Assembly (NCBI GenBank): GCA_027886175.1
Contig: JAJNNQ010000010.1
Coordinates: forward strand, 1,651,001 to 1,715,000
Direction of reading: 5' to 3'
Source: Phylloscopus collybita
Taxonomy: Eukaryota > Chordata > Aves > Passeriformes > Phylloscopidae
DNA: 64,000 nt
How positions within the stretch are numbered: the stretch's first letter is position 1; each line of letters starts with the position of its first letter. The position numbers and the translations under genes were made by a program. Below the pieces are notes generated by a model. It ran no database searches. It was given only the letters and a program-made list of their open reading frames with translations, and was not told the origin of the DNA. Positions 26,475-38,337 of the stretch are shown piece after piece.

Positions 26475-26956
26475 AAGGCAAACCCTAAAACCCAATCCTA
26501 AAAAGTGAACCTGAACCCTAAAACCCAAACCCAGACACAAAATTCTTGAGTCCCAAACCCTAAAAACCAAAACCAGAACACAAAACTCGAATCCGAACCA
26601 GACCCGAAAGCCTAAACCCTGGACCTGATTTCTCCCGGAGCCCAGAATGGAGTCTCCTGGTTGGAGTGAAAACCCGGACTGGATTCCAGCCGGAGTCTGC
26701 AATGGAGTCGCCCAGTTGGAGGGAAAACTCTGGACCCAAACCCTTAAACCTGAACCCAAACCTCTAACTCGGACCCTGAACACTAAAACTTGATGTCTAA
26801 AAGCCCAACCTGAATCTTAAACCCAAACTCTAAAACCCCAACCCTGAACCGTAAAACCTGAACCTCTGGAACCCCAAACTAGACTTTCTAGAACCAAGAC
26901 TAGAACCTTAGAACTTCTAGAGCCTCTAACCCTAACTGGAACCCTAACCTGGAACC
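26475..26956. repeat. Degenerate telomere-like CCCTAA-rich satellite tract
   Basis: Nearly 480 bp of C/A-rich sequence built from variants of AACCCTAAAACC and GGAACCCTAACCT. Exact CCCTAA occurs at least five times here and once more in the right flank. It is interrupted by a G-richer tandem duplication near 26635-26735. The variants are too diverged for a fresh telomere insertion, and this is better called a telomere-like minisatellite. Confidence 0.8.
26635..26735. repeat. 55-bp tandem duplication inside the telomere-like tract
   Basis: Two diverged copies starting with CCGGAG at 26635 and 26690 share the order CCGGAG, AATGGAGTC, TTGGAG and GAAAAC. They differ in composition from the surrounding C/A-rich repeat. 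Confidence 0.75.
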
Positions 26957-27086
26957 CTTGGACAATGTTGGCAATGTCCAGATGCTTCAGCAGCAGCATG
27001 AGGTGGCTCAGGCTGGTCTCGCTGTCGTGGGGCGCAGGACTGGGGGGCAGGTGCTGCTCAGAGACCTCCGAGTACCTGCAGGTGCC
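26949..27086 (-). pseudogene. Exon-like fragment of an unidentified gene, embedded in repeat
   Basis: On the minus strand a pyrimidine-rich CTCTGTCCTGCAG acceptor at 27087-27099 is followed by an open, GC-rich stretch reading RYSEVSEQHLPPSPAPHDSE and then SLSHLMLLLKHLDIANIVQ. The latter looks like an amphipathic helix of a real protein. A GTTAGG donor-like site falls where the telomere-like repeat begins. I do not recognise the source gene. The block is non-repetitive, opposite in strand to IGDCC4, and has the same GGAACCCTAACCTGG-type repeat on both sides (to 26956 and from about 27192). That suggests an exon with its flanking intronic minisatellite was copied here. It could instead be a chance open frame. 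Confidence 0.35.
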
Positions 27087-27191
27087 TGCAGGACAGAGGT
27101 CATGAGGTGGGACAGGGACAGGGCTGTGGCACAAGCAGCTGGGGACAGGTGCCTGGCCAGGGGCTGCCGGCAGTCCTGAGGTGGGACGCTG

Positions 27192-27230
27192 GAGCTAACC
27201 TGGAACCCTAACCTGGAATCCTTAAACCTT
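27192..27230. repeat. Right flank of the telomere-like repeat
   Basis: Two further units of the AACCTGGAACCCT type resume immediately after the exon-like block, matching the units at 26936-26956. This shows the unique block lies inside the array. Confidence 0.75.
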
Positions 27231-27420
27231 TCTAGGCACAGTAATTTAACTCAGAAAAGAATAGCTTTCATAACTTAATATAAATCTATTGGCTATGTTA
27301 AAAACTGGTTCAGAGCATCTCCTCACATCAGCTCAGCTGATCTGCTACACTAAGCAGAGTTATCTCTTCCTACATAACACAGGGAGTGCTGCCACATCCA
27401 GCCTTGTCTCTGCAATCAAA

Positions 27421-27464
27421 GAGGAAAAAAAAAAAGAAAAGAAAAAGAAAAGAAAAAGAAAAGA
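27421..27464. repeat. Purine microsatellite (GAAAA/GAAAAA)
   Basis: The 44-base stretch is purine throughout, mostly GAAAA and GAAAAA units after an A11 run. It lies about 190 bp beyond the telomere-like array. Confidence 0.9.
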
Positions 27465-29289
27465 TGCAGTTGCACCATCCTCTCCCATTCTCCTCCCCAT
27501 CCCACAAACTAATTCACATTTCATATTGCTCTTTTCTGGGATTCCATGCCAAAAAAGACAATCCAGAAAAGAAATCCAAGATAGGTGTTTATCAAAAACC
27601 ATGTCTTCCAAGAAGGAGAAAGTCTCTGGCAGTGACTCTAGTGTTGTTCTGAGGCAGGAAGGAGCTGGGGGGTGCTGTGTGTGCACATGGGTGTGGGGAG
27701 GGAGGTGATGCATTTCCCAATCCCACTGCATCCCACAGCACACTCCGCTTCTTCCTGATGGGGCTTTTGGGTATCACCATCCCTGAGATCTTTTGGAGCT
27801 TGATCCTGAGCAAAATGTCTTTGTAAGTAGCAGGCACAGGGCTTTAGGGATGTAAGGCATTGCATTTGTGTATGTGGGAAGCTTCAGCCAGTCTGTGTCC
27901 ATGAATCAGGCTGTAGGATTGTTCCAGTGGAGACAGAATGGTCACTGGACGAGCTCTGGTAGCTCTTCTGTCTTTATCAGCTGTGAAGAGGACAAGACAT
28001 GATGAGCTCAACTGCAGTAGCTGAGGTCCAGGATCAATGTAAGCCTCACAGCATAGATATTTGTCTCTGGAACAGACTGCTTGGGGCAAAGGAGGTGTTT
28101 CCATGAGTGCAGATTTAGGATAAATGTCTGCAGGAGCAGGCATGCTGTTGGTGACCATGGCTTGAGTGCAGAATGAATGACCTGTTAAGGTCTTCGTGGC
28201 TCCATGATCCTCACTCATGGCACTCCAGCTGTCTCAGTACCTGGAGAACCACAGTTTGGCTGTGATCTTTGTAGATGGCAGGGCTGGCATTCATGGCTAT
28301 AACTTGTCTTTGTGCTGTTCCTGTGGAATAGCTGCCATCCCTCCCCTTAGCAATTGCCTTTGAATGTGTCCTCTTCATAATGAAGACTGATAACCCAGAG
28401 CTGCCTGTCAAACCTCGGCAGCTCTGTTTATAGAGACTTGCAATTAAAAATGGATCTCATATATAATTAAAAAGGATCACGTAGGCTTTGCGCTTTGCAT
28501 TCAAGAATAAAGAGGCTGCCATCTAGGAATCCAGGCAGAAAATGGAGATGCTGACAGCCTGCTCCTACTTTTATGCTAATTGCTAATCATCTGCTTTGTT
28601 CAGTGTAATGCAGCAAGGATTGTGTTCGTGTGGTGAGCAGTGTAGCCATTTCACTCCTTGGAAGTGTTTCCCAGTAGCATCCCATGGGCAAATCAGGGGG
28701 TACTGAATGCCCAGCTGTGAGTTTGTCACCTTGTGAAAGCCAGAAACTTGTGGAAGAGGGAAAGGAATCACTACAACCCAGAAATGGTGCAGGTTCAGGT
28801 GGCTGTGTCATGTCTGCTTTGGCCCATGGAGGTGCAGCTGTGTATCAGTTGGTCCCTTTTCATGTACTTGAGGTGCAGCAAGAAAAAAATGATGTTCAGA
28901 CTTCTTTGCAGGGTGTTTTTTGTCTGGCAACCAAACCTTTGTAAAAAGTAAGTGCTGAAAATGGCTGTAGTGTGTGCTCAAGCTTGGGGACATCTACGAA
29001 TGTGTATGTAAAAATGTGAATGTGTGGAGTTGGCTTGTACTGTCCAGTTGGTTTGTGTCAGCAAAGTCCTGTTAGTCCAGTCTCCCAAAAGCAGCTTTTG
29101 CTTTTGGAAGACTCCAAGGTGATGGTTAGGGGTGTACCTGCTGCTTTTTGAGAGCCACAGAGTGGGTTGCTCAGAGGTTCCCTGATCCCATTCTGCTGTC
29201 ATTACCAGGACGAGCACATGAGAGATTTTTCAGAGAAAAGGAAGGGATAAAAAGGCTTTGGGGTGATGAATATCTGCGGTAAGGCATAG

Positions 29290-29502
<213 letters not shown>

Positions 29503-32500
29503 TAATCATTGTGTGTGGTGGGGAAGCTGGGCTCAAATACCAGTGACCATCTCCCCTCCTGGTGTGCCTCTGCACGTGGCCAGAGCACACACTCCTGGTG
29601 TGGCTCTTTGGTTAAAACTTGCAGAGAAGGCATTTCATGAAGGGTTTCTCTTTGCTCTGATGAGATAAGGAGACTGTGTTGGGAGGACTCCTTTGTGCTC
29701 TGGGGTGATTAGAAGGGATGAGGCAGCCCATTTGTTCCTTGGGTAGGGCAGCATTTTTGGTGATGTTCTCTGCAGTGGCCTTGGATGGCAAGAGAAGCAA
29801 GGGCTGACATGGACAGATGAAGGTGCTTCACAAGCAAGTGAGAGAAATAGTTGGAGGCTGGAGTAGCTGGCAGGACTGTGACTATCCAGGTTGCCCAGCA
29901 CTGTCCAGAGGAGGCTGAGCACAATGACATCCAACTTGTGTTCTGTGTCCATATTGCTGTTGCTCCAGAGATCTTTACGTGGTATTTGGGAACAGCTCCA
30001 GCTGGGATTTCTCCTGCTGATACAGGCCTTTGGAGCAAGGCTTTGGGTGTGGGCTGTCCTTCTCCTCCCAGTCTGGGCCTCAGGCTCTGCGTGCATTTTC
30101 CTTTGTAAGCCAAGAGTGCAGTGGGCAAGTCTGGACATGAGGACATAGCTGAGAGCATGAGTGCAGTGGGGGTCTCCAGGCCTCAGCATCCTTCTCAGCA
30201 CACCTGGCTGCCTCCCCAGCTTTATATCATCCCTGTCCTGCAAGTGGACAAACTCACCAGGGCTGGGAGTCTGGCTGAGCTGTCCCTTCTCTCGGGACAG
30301 TGTCCCCTGCCACGTCTGTCTCCTGTTCGTGCTGACCCCGGTGTATCTTGCAGGCAGCTGTAACCTTGAAAGCTCTGCAATCCTTCCCAGCCCCTTTCAT
30401 CTTTGTTTAGGATTGAGTTGCTTGGCATTCTGCTCCCAATGTATTTTCCCAGCGATGGCTTTGCTGTTCATCCATCAGCAGGGAGTGTAATTAACTGTGG
30501 AGCCTGAGAACACACCTCTGATCAATGGATTGTGTCGTGGAGGTAATCTGGGTGGAATCTGCAGAGAATTCGTGAGCGGTTGAATGCTCTGTATCTAATT
30601 GCCAGCCCCTGCCAGATCCTCTGTGTGTTTAATGAAGCATGGAGCCGAGGGGAGCGCTTCCTATGGGCAGTTCCACACTCCAGAGACAGCTCCTGTGCTG
30701 GCTCTGGTGTGTTATTGATAACTAATATCGATCAAGCTGCAAAGGTGAATTTGATGTCCTTGGCATCATAACTCATTCAGCATAATTGCATCTTGTAGCT
30801 CTGCAATGTTTAATCTGCTTTGCAAATGGAGGCAATGGAAGAGGTTAAATGGGAAGCGTTCCTTCTGGAGCACCAGCCGGCCCGAGCAGATTTCTGCCTG
30901 GAGTTCTCACCCAAATCTCTCTTCTGCAGCACCACACCACCCGCTGGCTGCTAAAACAAATATGTGAGGTTGAGTTTTTCACCAGATTGAGCTGATAGTG
31001 ATGAAAAACATGCCTGTTAAATCTCTGGGGTTTTTTATAATTGGGGAGAAGTATCTCCGAGACAGATGGGAAACTGCAGTGACCTGTGCAGGCTGTAAAC
31101 TCCTCCGTGAGTGACTGGCATGATATTGATCCTTTTTTGTTTCAGCACTTCACCATCAGAGCACATTTTTGGATGCCTGGACTGGCTTGAGGAGTCTTTT
31201 CCTCCCTGTTCAGAAGCAGCTGATAATAGCTGGAATGAACTGGTCAGGCAGAAATTCTTTCCTGATTGTGAAAATAAGACCAAACTAAACCAAAGCAAGG
31301 GATTCTAGGAAAAAAAAAACCAAAGTAAACTGAAAAACAGACAACAAAAGAACAATAGACTGAAATACAGCTATTTAGTGTTGCTTATTTGGAAATTTCA
31401 GGGGCCAAACTCCTGTGTGCCTGCAGACAGGAGCCACTAAACTGCTTCTTCCCTCCCTCCTCCTGGCTAGGGACTCCTTTGTGCCAAGATGAGGTGACAG
31501 TCAAGCCTTCCAGTCCCGCTGCACTGCCAGGGCCCCTGGAAGAGATTTGTGCAGTGGGACCTCGTGTCTCCTTTCCTGCTGTCCCACTGGCAGCACTGGC
31601 AGTGCTGTGTTATGGTGCTGGAGGCTGTGCTCCTGGCAGATTTTGGGGTCTTGCTGGTGATAATGCAAATGCTTCCAAGGATCAGGCCTGGGAACTTTTT
31701 GTGTTCATGCCTCTGCCTTCCAGACAGGGCTGGATTTGAACGGGCTGTGCATAGCAAAAGAATCCGTTTCCCTATAGCTCTTCTGCCCAGTTGTCCTGTT
31801 CCTCCCCCCTCGCTCCCTGCTCCTTATACGATGGCTGGGAATTGTTCCATCTCCCTTATTGAAGGCCTTTTCCCAGTAAAAACAGCAATTAACATGACCC
31901 CTTTCTGTCATATCTGCAAAGCCTAAAAACCCCAAAAGTGTAGTTTCCTTGGGCAGTGTGACTTGCATGTCCTGGGGGGAACTGGGGCTGTGCTGTGTGT
32001 CCGTGGCTGAGCACATGCTGGCTGTCCCCAGGCAGGGCAGGGAGCGGCGGGGCTGCAGATGTTTTGGCTGTGCAGACTTCATGGTGCAAATTTCCAGACC
32101 TTCCCTGGGGAAGCGGCGTTTGGAGCTGGAAGGGAGGAGAGCAGACAGGACAGCGGGATACAGTCTCACAGCCCTGAGACAGAGCCTGCTGCTGAAATAG
32201 GAATGGCTTGGATTTTCCCCTTGGATCTCCACTGCTCCCCAGCGGACGGAGCACCAAACACATCTGGCAGCTCTGTTCCTTTCACCCCTCACCTGGACAG
32301 GTGATGAATGAACACTGTGGCTCTCTCTGCCAAAAAGGGCATTAGGAGCTGGCTGTGGGATGCTTTCCCAGGCTCCAGCTGTGCATGCTGCCTTTCTTTG
32401 GGGTCAGTTGTGTCTTGTTTCTTGTAGCTCCTTTTTCTGGAAGCAGGCTCTAGAGCCCTACTCTGAACTTGTAGATAAAGAACTAATTCCTTGTGTGTCC

Positions 32501-35500
32501 TGGTCATGTTCCCAGGTTCATGACATACACATGGAAGTGTTGCCACGCTTCATAAAGCAGCTCTCAAAGAAGAGTAGCAGAAGGGCTTGGGGAACGTGAC
32601 GTGTGGTCTCTGCAGGTCACTTTGCCTGTCACTTAGCTTTCCCCCTCCGTGTCAGGCACACTCCTGCTCTTTGTGTGTTTTCATGGGAATAGGGACTCCC
32701 TCTTGCTGTGTGTTTGCCCCACAACTGGCACAATGTAGCACAAATAAATCAGAAGCTGTGCTGCTGCAGGAACAGTAAACTTTTACAAAGATTTGATCTA
32801 TTCTGTTTTTAAAAGTCACAAGGAGTGTGACTCCCTGTAATTTCCATTGCATCTTCCCCATTGAATGAATGTTGGGATCTCTCTTCTCCACAGCTAACCC
32901 AAATTTCACTTCCCTGCAATTCATCTTATTAGTTTTAGTTGCAAAGTGTTGGGAATCTTGAAAAAATTGTCATTCCTCCTTATTTTTTAATCCCTTTGAG
33001 TATGTATAAGCAGTGTGGTGTCCCCCAGGTGACCTAAAGAAAGTTAAAAATCTTGGCAATTTTAGGATAGAATAGTTTTAGAAACTATAGAAACAAGTTT
33101 GAGATCCTGACCCCAGAGCTCCTTTGTGTGGATCTCAGTGTTTGTATCTTTTCATATTTATTGGTTATTGCAGAAGGATTGCCAAAGTGTGGTCCTGGGA
33201 GCCAGGACTCCTGGCTTCTCTCTCCCTCTCTGTTGGTGGGCTGCAGAGGAGAATCAGTTCCTCAATGCTTAAATTTCTGTAAATAGGGATAATGTAATAA
33301 ATAGCCTTGGAGTTGCCCTTTTGGAAGGGATGGGTCAGTGTTGAGAGTGATTATGGGCATTTGGTGCTGGAGGGCATCTAGGGGCACGTACAGAGAGAAA
33401 CGTGGACAGGTATCTCAGTGTGGGTGTGGGATTTCCCCTCCTCGTGCCCTCTGGACCACGTTCCAGGTCTGTGCATGTGGGGTGGCCATGACTGCTGTGA
33501 CATGTGTGGGGAAAACCTTTGCCTCAATCCAGGCTGGCAAGAATCAGAATCTCCCTGAGCTGTAATAATGGAGGAACTGGAGAACAGAGCAGAGTGGTGG
33601 GTGGAGGTCTGGGCTGAGGGAGCCACAGAGGAGTCTCTCAGCAGCTGAGCACATCCCCTGTGAGCTGGGATTTAGTGCCATGTTATTAGAGATGACACTG
33701 CGAGATTGCCGTTGGCAGAACATCATTTACGCTGACAGTTGTAGCAGCTTGCTGCAGCAGTGTCCCAGGAAATGGATTTTTCAGCCAAATATTTGTATGA
33801 ATGTGGTAACAGGGACAGAGCTTGGAGGCAGCTGAAGCACCTTCATGTTTTTTGTTCTTTTTGGTGTTTGTGCTGCAGTGCCTTGCAGGTACCGAAGCAG
33901 AGCCTGGGATGGGGATGGTTCCTGCTCCAAAGAGCTGTAGGAAAATACAGCTCTTGATTGGGATGAGCTTTAGGGATGGAGGGGAAGGTGGTGATGAAGT
34001 GAGCAACATTCACAGTTGGCCACCACCTTGCAGAAACAGACGTGCTGTTACCACAAGTGGATTTTCAGTCCAGCATGTGCGAATGACGTGCTGGATGCTG
34101 GCTTGGCACTCAGCCTGAGCCCTGGCCACGTGCTCTGCTCCCCTCGCGGCTTCCAACACAGGTACTGGGCAGCCAGGGGACAGGGACTTTGGATTTGGGT
34201 CAGTGCTGCTCTGGGCTGACCTCCCTGACTGCAGCTGGGTGTTGATCCTGTGTGTGCTGCCATCGACAGTGAAGGGCAGCATTAACCAGAGTGGAGGGAT
34301 GGTCCCACCTGGATTGGGGTGGTCTTCCTTAAGCAGGAACCCATTGCAGGGGCAGCAGGGCCCTGTGTGGTTGTGGGGTCAGAGCATCCACAGCTGTGTG
34401 TGGGCATGGCACACTTCTTCTGGGAGGCATGAGTTGTGGGAATGTGTAGGGAGAGAAAGTGTGGGGTGGGATAACACAGCCGCATTTTTGCTGTGAGTTG
34501 TTGGCATAACCTGCATGTGATGCATCACCTCTGGAGAAGGTGACATCCCAGTTCCAACCTGCAATTGCCATGTTCCTGTTCCCCCTGTGCTGGACACAGA
34601 ACTGTCACTTTTCCCTCTCCTTTTAGCGTTTTTCTTTGCCCTCTGGTCTCTCACTTCACTAGCAGTTAAGCAGGGAACTGCTCTCCACTTGACATCCCAA
34701 AAGCTCAGCCATGAGAGCTCTGTTTACAAGTGTTTTGCAGCTCTGGTTTCCTGGGAAGCAGGTATCTGAAGCTGTTTGCATAATGCATCTGACGGATTCT
34801 GTAAAATGCTGTTGCTCCTGCCTGTGGCAGAAGGTGCTAAGCAAGCCATGGCAAGTGTGAATTCAGAGGATGGCAAGATCAAGGAGGAGGTACACAACAT
34901 TTCTTGCTTGATAAATAGATCTTTAAAGGTAGAAGTAACCTTCTGCCTAACAAGCTGTAAACTTTTAACTCTGTCTCACTTTACTGAGCCTGTCACTGCT
35001 GGTGGGTTTCAAGCACAAGTGGAACAGGATTGAGCCCATAGATATTGGGTGAAACTTGTGAAAGGCTGGTGCAGACGTGTGTCAGGCACCCATCCAACCA
35101 CACAGCTCTGCTTGGCTGGGGTTCCTATGGGGCCAAGATGCATCACACCCCTCCCATGGCCGAGGAAAGCTGCTCATAGCTCCAGTGTCAGCAGCCTGCT
35201 CTGGGAGCCCAAGGGGAGTTCCAACTCAGCTGTCTGTGAAGTTCCATGGGGCTATGATATGCCACACTCCTGACAGCTCCAGCAGCCTGCAGTGACAGAG
35301 GGTTTGATACAAAATGCAGAGCCCTCACCTCCCATTAAGCACAACAGCTCAGCCCAGGGATGGCACGGAAGTGAGTGGCAACAGAGGTGTCAAGGATAAT
35401 AGAGCAGAACAAGGGATGTACGGCTGGGAATAGGTGAGCTGTTTCCAGGTCCTAAGGGGAAACTGGTCTAATCCACATGCAGTGGTAGCTGTGCATGACG

Positions 35501-36893
35501 TTAAGAGCTGTCAGATGTGGCCAGGCTTGTGTGTTGCTCTGCCTCCAGCTCCTGAAGACAAGGGATATCTGGATTCAGACATGGTTTGTGGTCGTCTGGT
35601 GTTCTCCATGTGCATCTCTGACTAATCCAGGTCTGCTGCACTTTTGAGGCTTCCTGAAATAACAGCTGGTGTTTGGTAAGGCTTGGGTTGAAGTGGGATT
35701 TAAGCAGCAGGCTCCATTCAGTTCTCCTCAGAGTCCCTTGGTGATGGTGCAGTCCTGTGGTGTATCAGTACGCCTGCACTCCAGGGATCACACCTAGCCT
35801 GTCCTGGAGGGTGTGGGACACGCTGTGCCTGCGTGGGGAGGCTGGAAAGGAGCTAGGAATAGAGACCATAATTAGGTCAGCAGCTTGCAGTGGGCTGCGG
35901 GACAGGAAGGTTGATGTGGTTGGGCTCCTGATGACACTAGTTAATTATTAATCATTGGTGTTACAGCTGTGCCTCAGCAGCTCTCTGAGGTCGAGGGCTG
36001 GCGGTGCCCTCCGGCACTGACAGCATCCAGCAGCTGGAGTGAGGATGTTGGAAGTGTCTGGAGGCATAGCAAAGCTCATGGTGGTGTCTGATCCCATTGC
36101 TTTTGACATGGGACAGACAGGTCCCTGTCTCCAAGACCCATGAGTATCTACAGGGGTGCTGAGGAACAGGGATGGGAGGAGTGGGCCTGGGTCACAGGGG
36201 AGGCTGAGTCAGGAGCAGAGCTGGGCTGCTGTAGCCCTCATTTGGTTATCTTGGATGCCAGGGATGGTTCAGAACACAACTGGGAGTTTGCCTTCAGTAT
36301 CAGAGATGTCCTTGCCCAACTCTGTTTCTGGGGCAGCCGGGGGCAATGCCAAGTGGGTTGTGGACAAGAATGAGGAGTAGGAAGAGAGAAAAAGGGGTGT
36401 TATCAAACCTAAGGCACAGCCTTAGGTCAGGGTTCTCTGTGGCACCCAGCAAAATGACCTTGACAGAATCTGTAGATATCAGTGATGATCTTTCCCCGTG
36501 GAAAGCCAGCTTTTCTTACGGACTTTTCCTAGAAAAACAGATTTGCATTGTCCTGAGTGAATGCAGATGCATCCATCTGCTTTTAGTTCTCCCTTCCAAG
36601 TTGGCAATCTCAGTTTGCTGCCAGACTGTGTTACTGTGGGCTCCCAGCGTGTTGTGTGTTTGCAGCGTCGCTTGTGGGAAGCATTCTGTGTACCTGGCAT
36701 CAGGGAGACCGCACTGCAAGATCCCTTCCCAAAATGTTCCTCTTTTCAAAGCTGCTGGGGGCAGTGGATGGCTGCTCTGGCAGAGGGAATGGGACAGAGC
36801 AGGAGCTGTGGTCACACAGAGGAAGCAGGTTGTGCCCTCCTGCACAGTCCAGGGCCTCCAGCCTCGTCCCTCCCTGCTGTCGCTGGATGTGCC

Positions 36894-36950
36894 TGAATTG
36901 CAAATGGGTCTGATGTTACAAATAAATCTGAATTGCAAATAGATCTGATG
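36894..36950. repeat. Short direct repeat, period 35
   Basis: TGAATTGCAAATGGGTCTGATG at 36894 recurs as TGAATTGCAAATAGATCTGATG at 36929 with two differences. Confidence 0.8.
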
Positions 36951-38138
36951 AAATAGGTGTCAGCCCCTAGGAAACATCAGCCTCAGAGCACACGGAGGAA
37001 GTGACTGAGTGAAATGGCTCCAGTCACTAAGGCAAGGTAAGGAGGCGTTTCAGGGCGACTTGTAAGCCAGAATGGTCTTCTGTTGACCATGTCTCTGTCA
37101 TTTCTCTACAAGAGATTAAAAAAAAAAGCCCTACAGCTTTTTTTTTTCCTTCGAGGTTCCTCATGTATCATCCTGGGAGGTGGTGTGCTGCCCTAGGATA
37201 ATGACAAACAGAGCTGGTGTAATGATGATTAAAAAGGCATGAGGATGTTCCCACTGAATCCCAGAGGCTGACAAGCTTATGTCCCCAGGGCCATTTCATG
37301 TTTACTGATTTGGGAGAGTGTTATATTTAAATCACGGATACTGTGGCTTTTGTTAAGGGTCTTCTGATGCTCTCTGGCTATTACTTCTACACCTTCACAT
37401 CTGTGAATAGCTGTGTTATGAACCGTGAGCAGATGGAGTCCCAAAGATGCTGAGAGATGTGCCCAGAGCAGCACAGTGAGTTAGTGACAGAGACCATGGG
37501 AGACTGTCCTGAACCACTGAACCAGAGCCTGGTCCAGCAGGGAAGCTGGGACATCATCCTGACTGGTTGTCAGCCATGGGACATTCTTGGTGTACTGTGG
37601 AGGTTTCTGTTGCAGTGGTGGCTTTGCGAAACAGCCTCTTGCACCCCTTGTTTTTCTAGTCCCTGGTTTTGGCACCTGCATGAAAAAGGCTGGAGCTTGC
37701 AGTGCTTTAAGGGCTCAGCTTGAGCAACACAAGCTGTCTGGGTCTTAAGGTTAGGGCAGGGAGGCTGCTCCACACAGAGATACTGAGGTACCTCTGCTCC
37801 TTTCTTCACTTCTCATTGGCCTGTCACCTGATCTAGAGGCTCAACTCCCTCTGTACACTGAGTGACTTTCTTATAGGGAATTTGTTTGCACAAAAGTCTG
37901 TGAAAATGGGCAGAGACAGGCTTATTAATCAGTAGTTACCATCTAAAATGATGACACTATCAGTGCTGCTCCAACACAGTCCTGTTAGGTCTCAGCATCC
38001 ACTGTGCCCTGAGCTAGGGTTTCCTATTGCCTCTGCCACATTCCAGCTCCATGGGCTGCTGCTCCCGCCTCCCAAAAACTCTCTGTGATGCATCTTCAGG
38101 CTTCTGAGGATTGAGATGCCTGAAGGCCTGAGGTGTCC

Positions 38139-38337
38139 CGGGGCAGAAGCCAGAGGAGCCCCAGTTCTCAGAGCTCCGTGCAGTGGGGCCGCCTGGCCGC
38201 AGCTGCCGGCACAGCCCCTCCTGTTTATTTTGCCTGGCTCCGGCTCGGAGCGGTGCAAATGGAGGCGCTTCCAAGCGCTCTGGGGAAGCGAGCAGGAATG
38301 CGTCGTGCAGTCTGGCTGGCTCCCGGCCCTTTTGGCG
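38139..38337. promoter_or_regulatory. Intronic CpG cluster in the 16-kb intron
   Basis: About sixteen CpGs occur in 200 bases, the densest non-coding patch in the window, with GC boxes such as GGGGCCGCC nearby. An ATG in good context (CAAATGG) lies at about 38258, but its frame shows no recognised domain and no phase-1 donor. Confidence 0.35.

Noticed and set aside
26281..26475. Pro-Glu-rich open frame (PEPPELPGPL)
   Set aside because: It is the translation of the 9-bp minisatellite, whose period keeps any frame open.
26475..26956. True interstitial telomere insertion
   Set aside because: Exact CCCTAA units are few and irregularly spaced. The tract is a degenerate telomere-like satellite.
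29635..30243. Minus-strand open frame of 202 codons
   Set aside because: No recognisable domain and no exon-like boundaries.
31705..32292. Minus-strand open frame of 195 codons
   Set aside because: No family resemblance, splice signals or biased codon use. It lies in the middle of a 16-kb intron.
35119..35290. Two loosely similar blocks with TCCATGGGGC and GCAGCCTGC
   Set aside because: Similarity is patchy and short, and could be coincidence in GC-rich sequence.
36346..36942. Plus-strand open frame of 198 codons
   Set aside because: The translation has no motif and ends in the short direct repeat. Chance is the simplest explanation.
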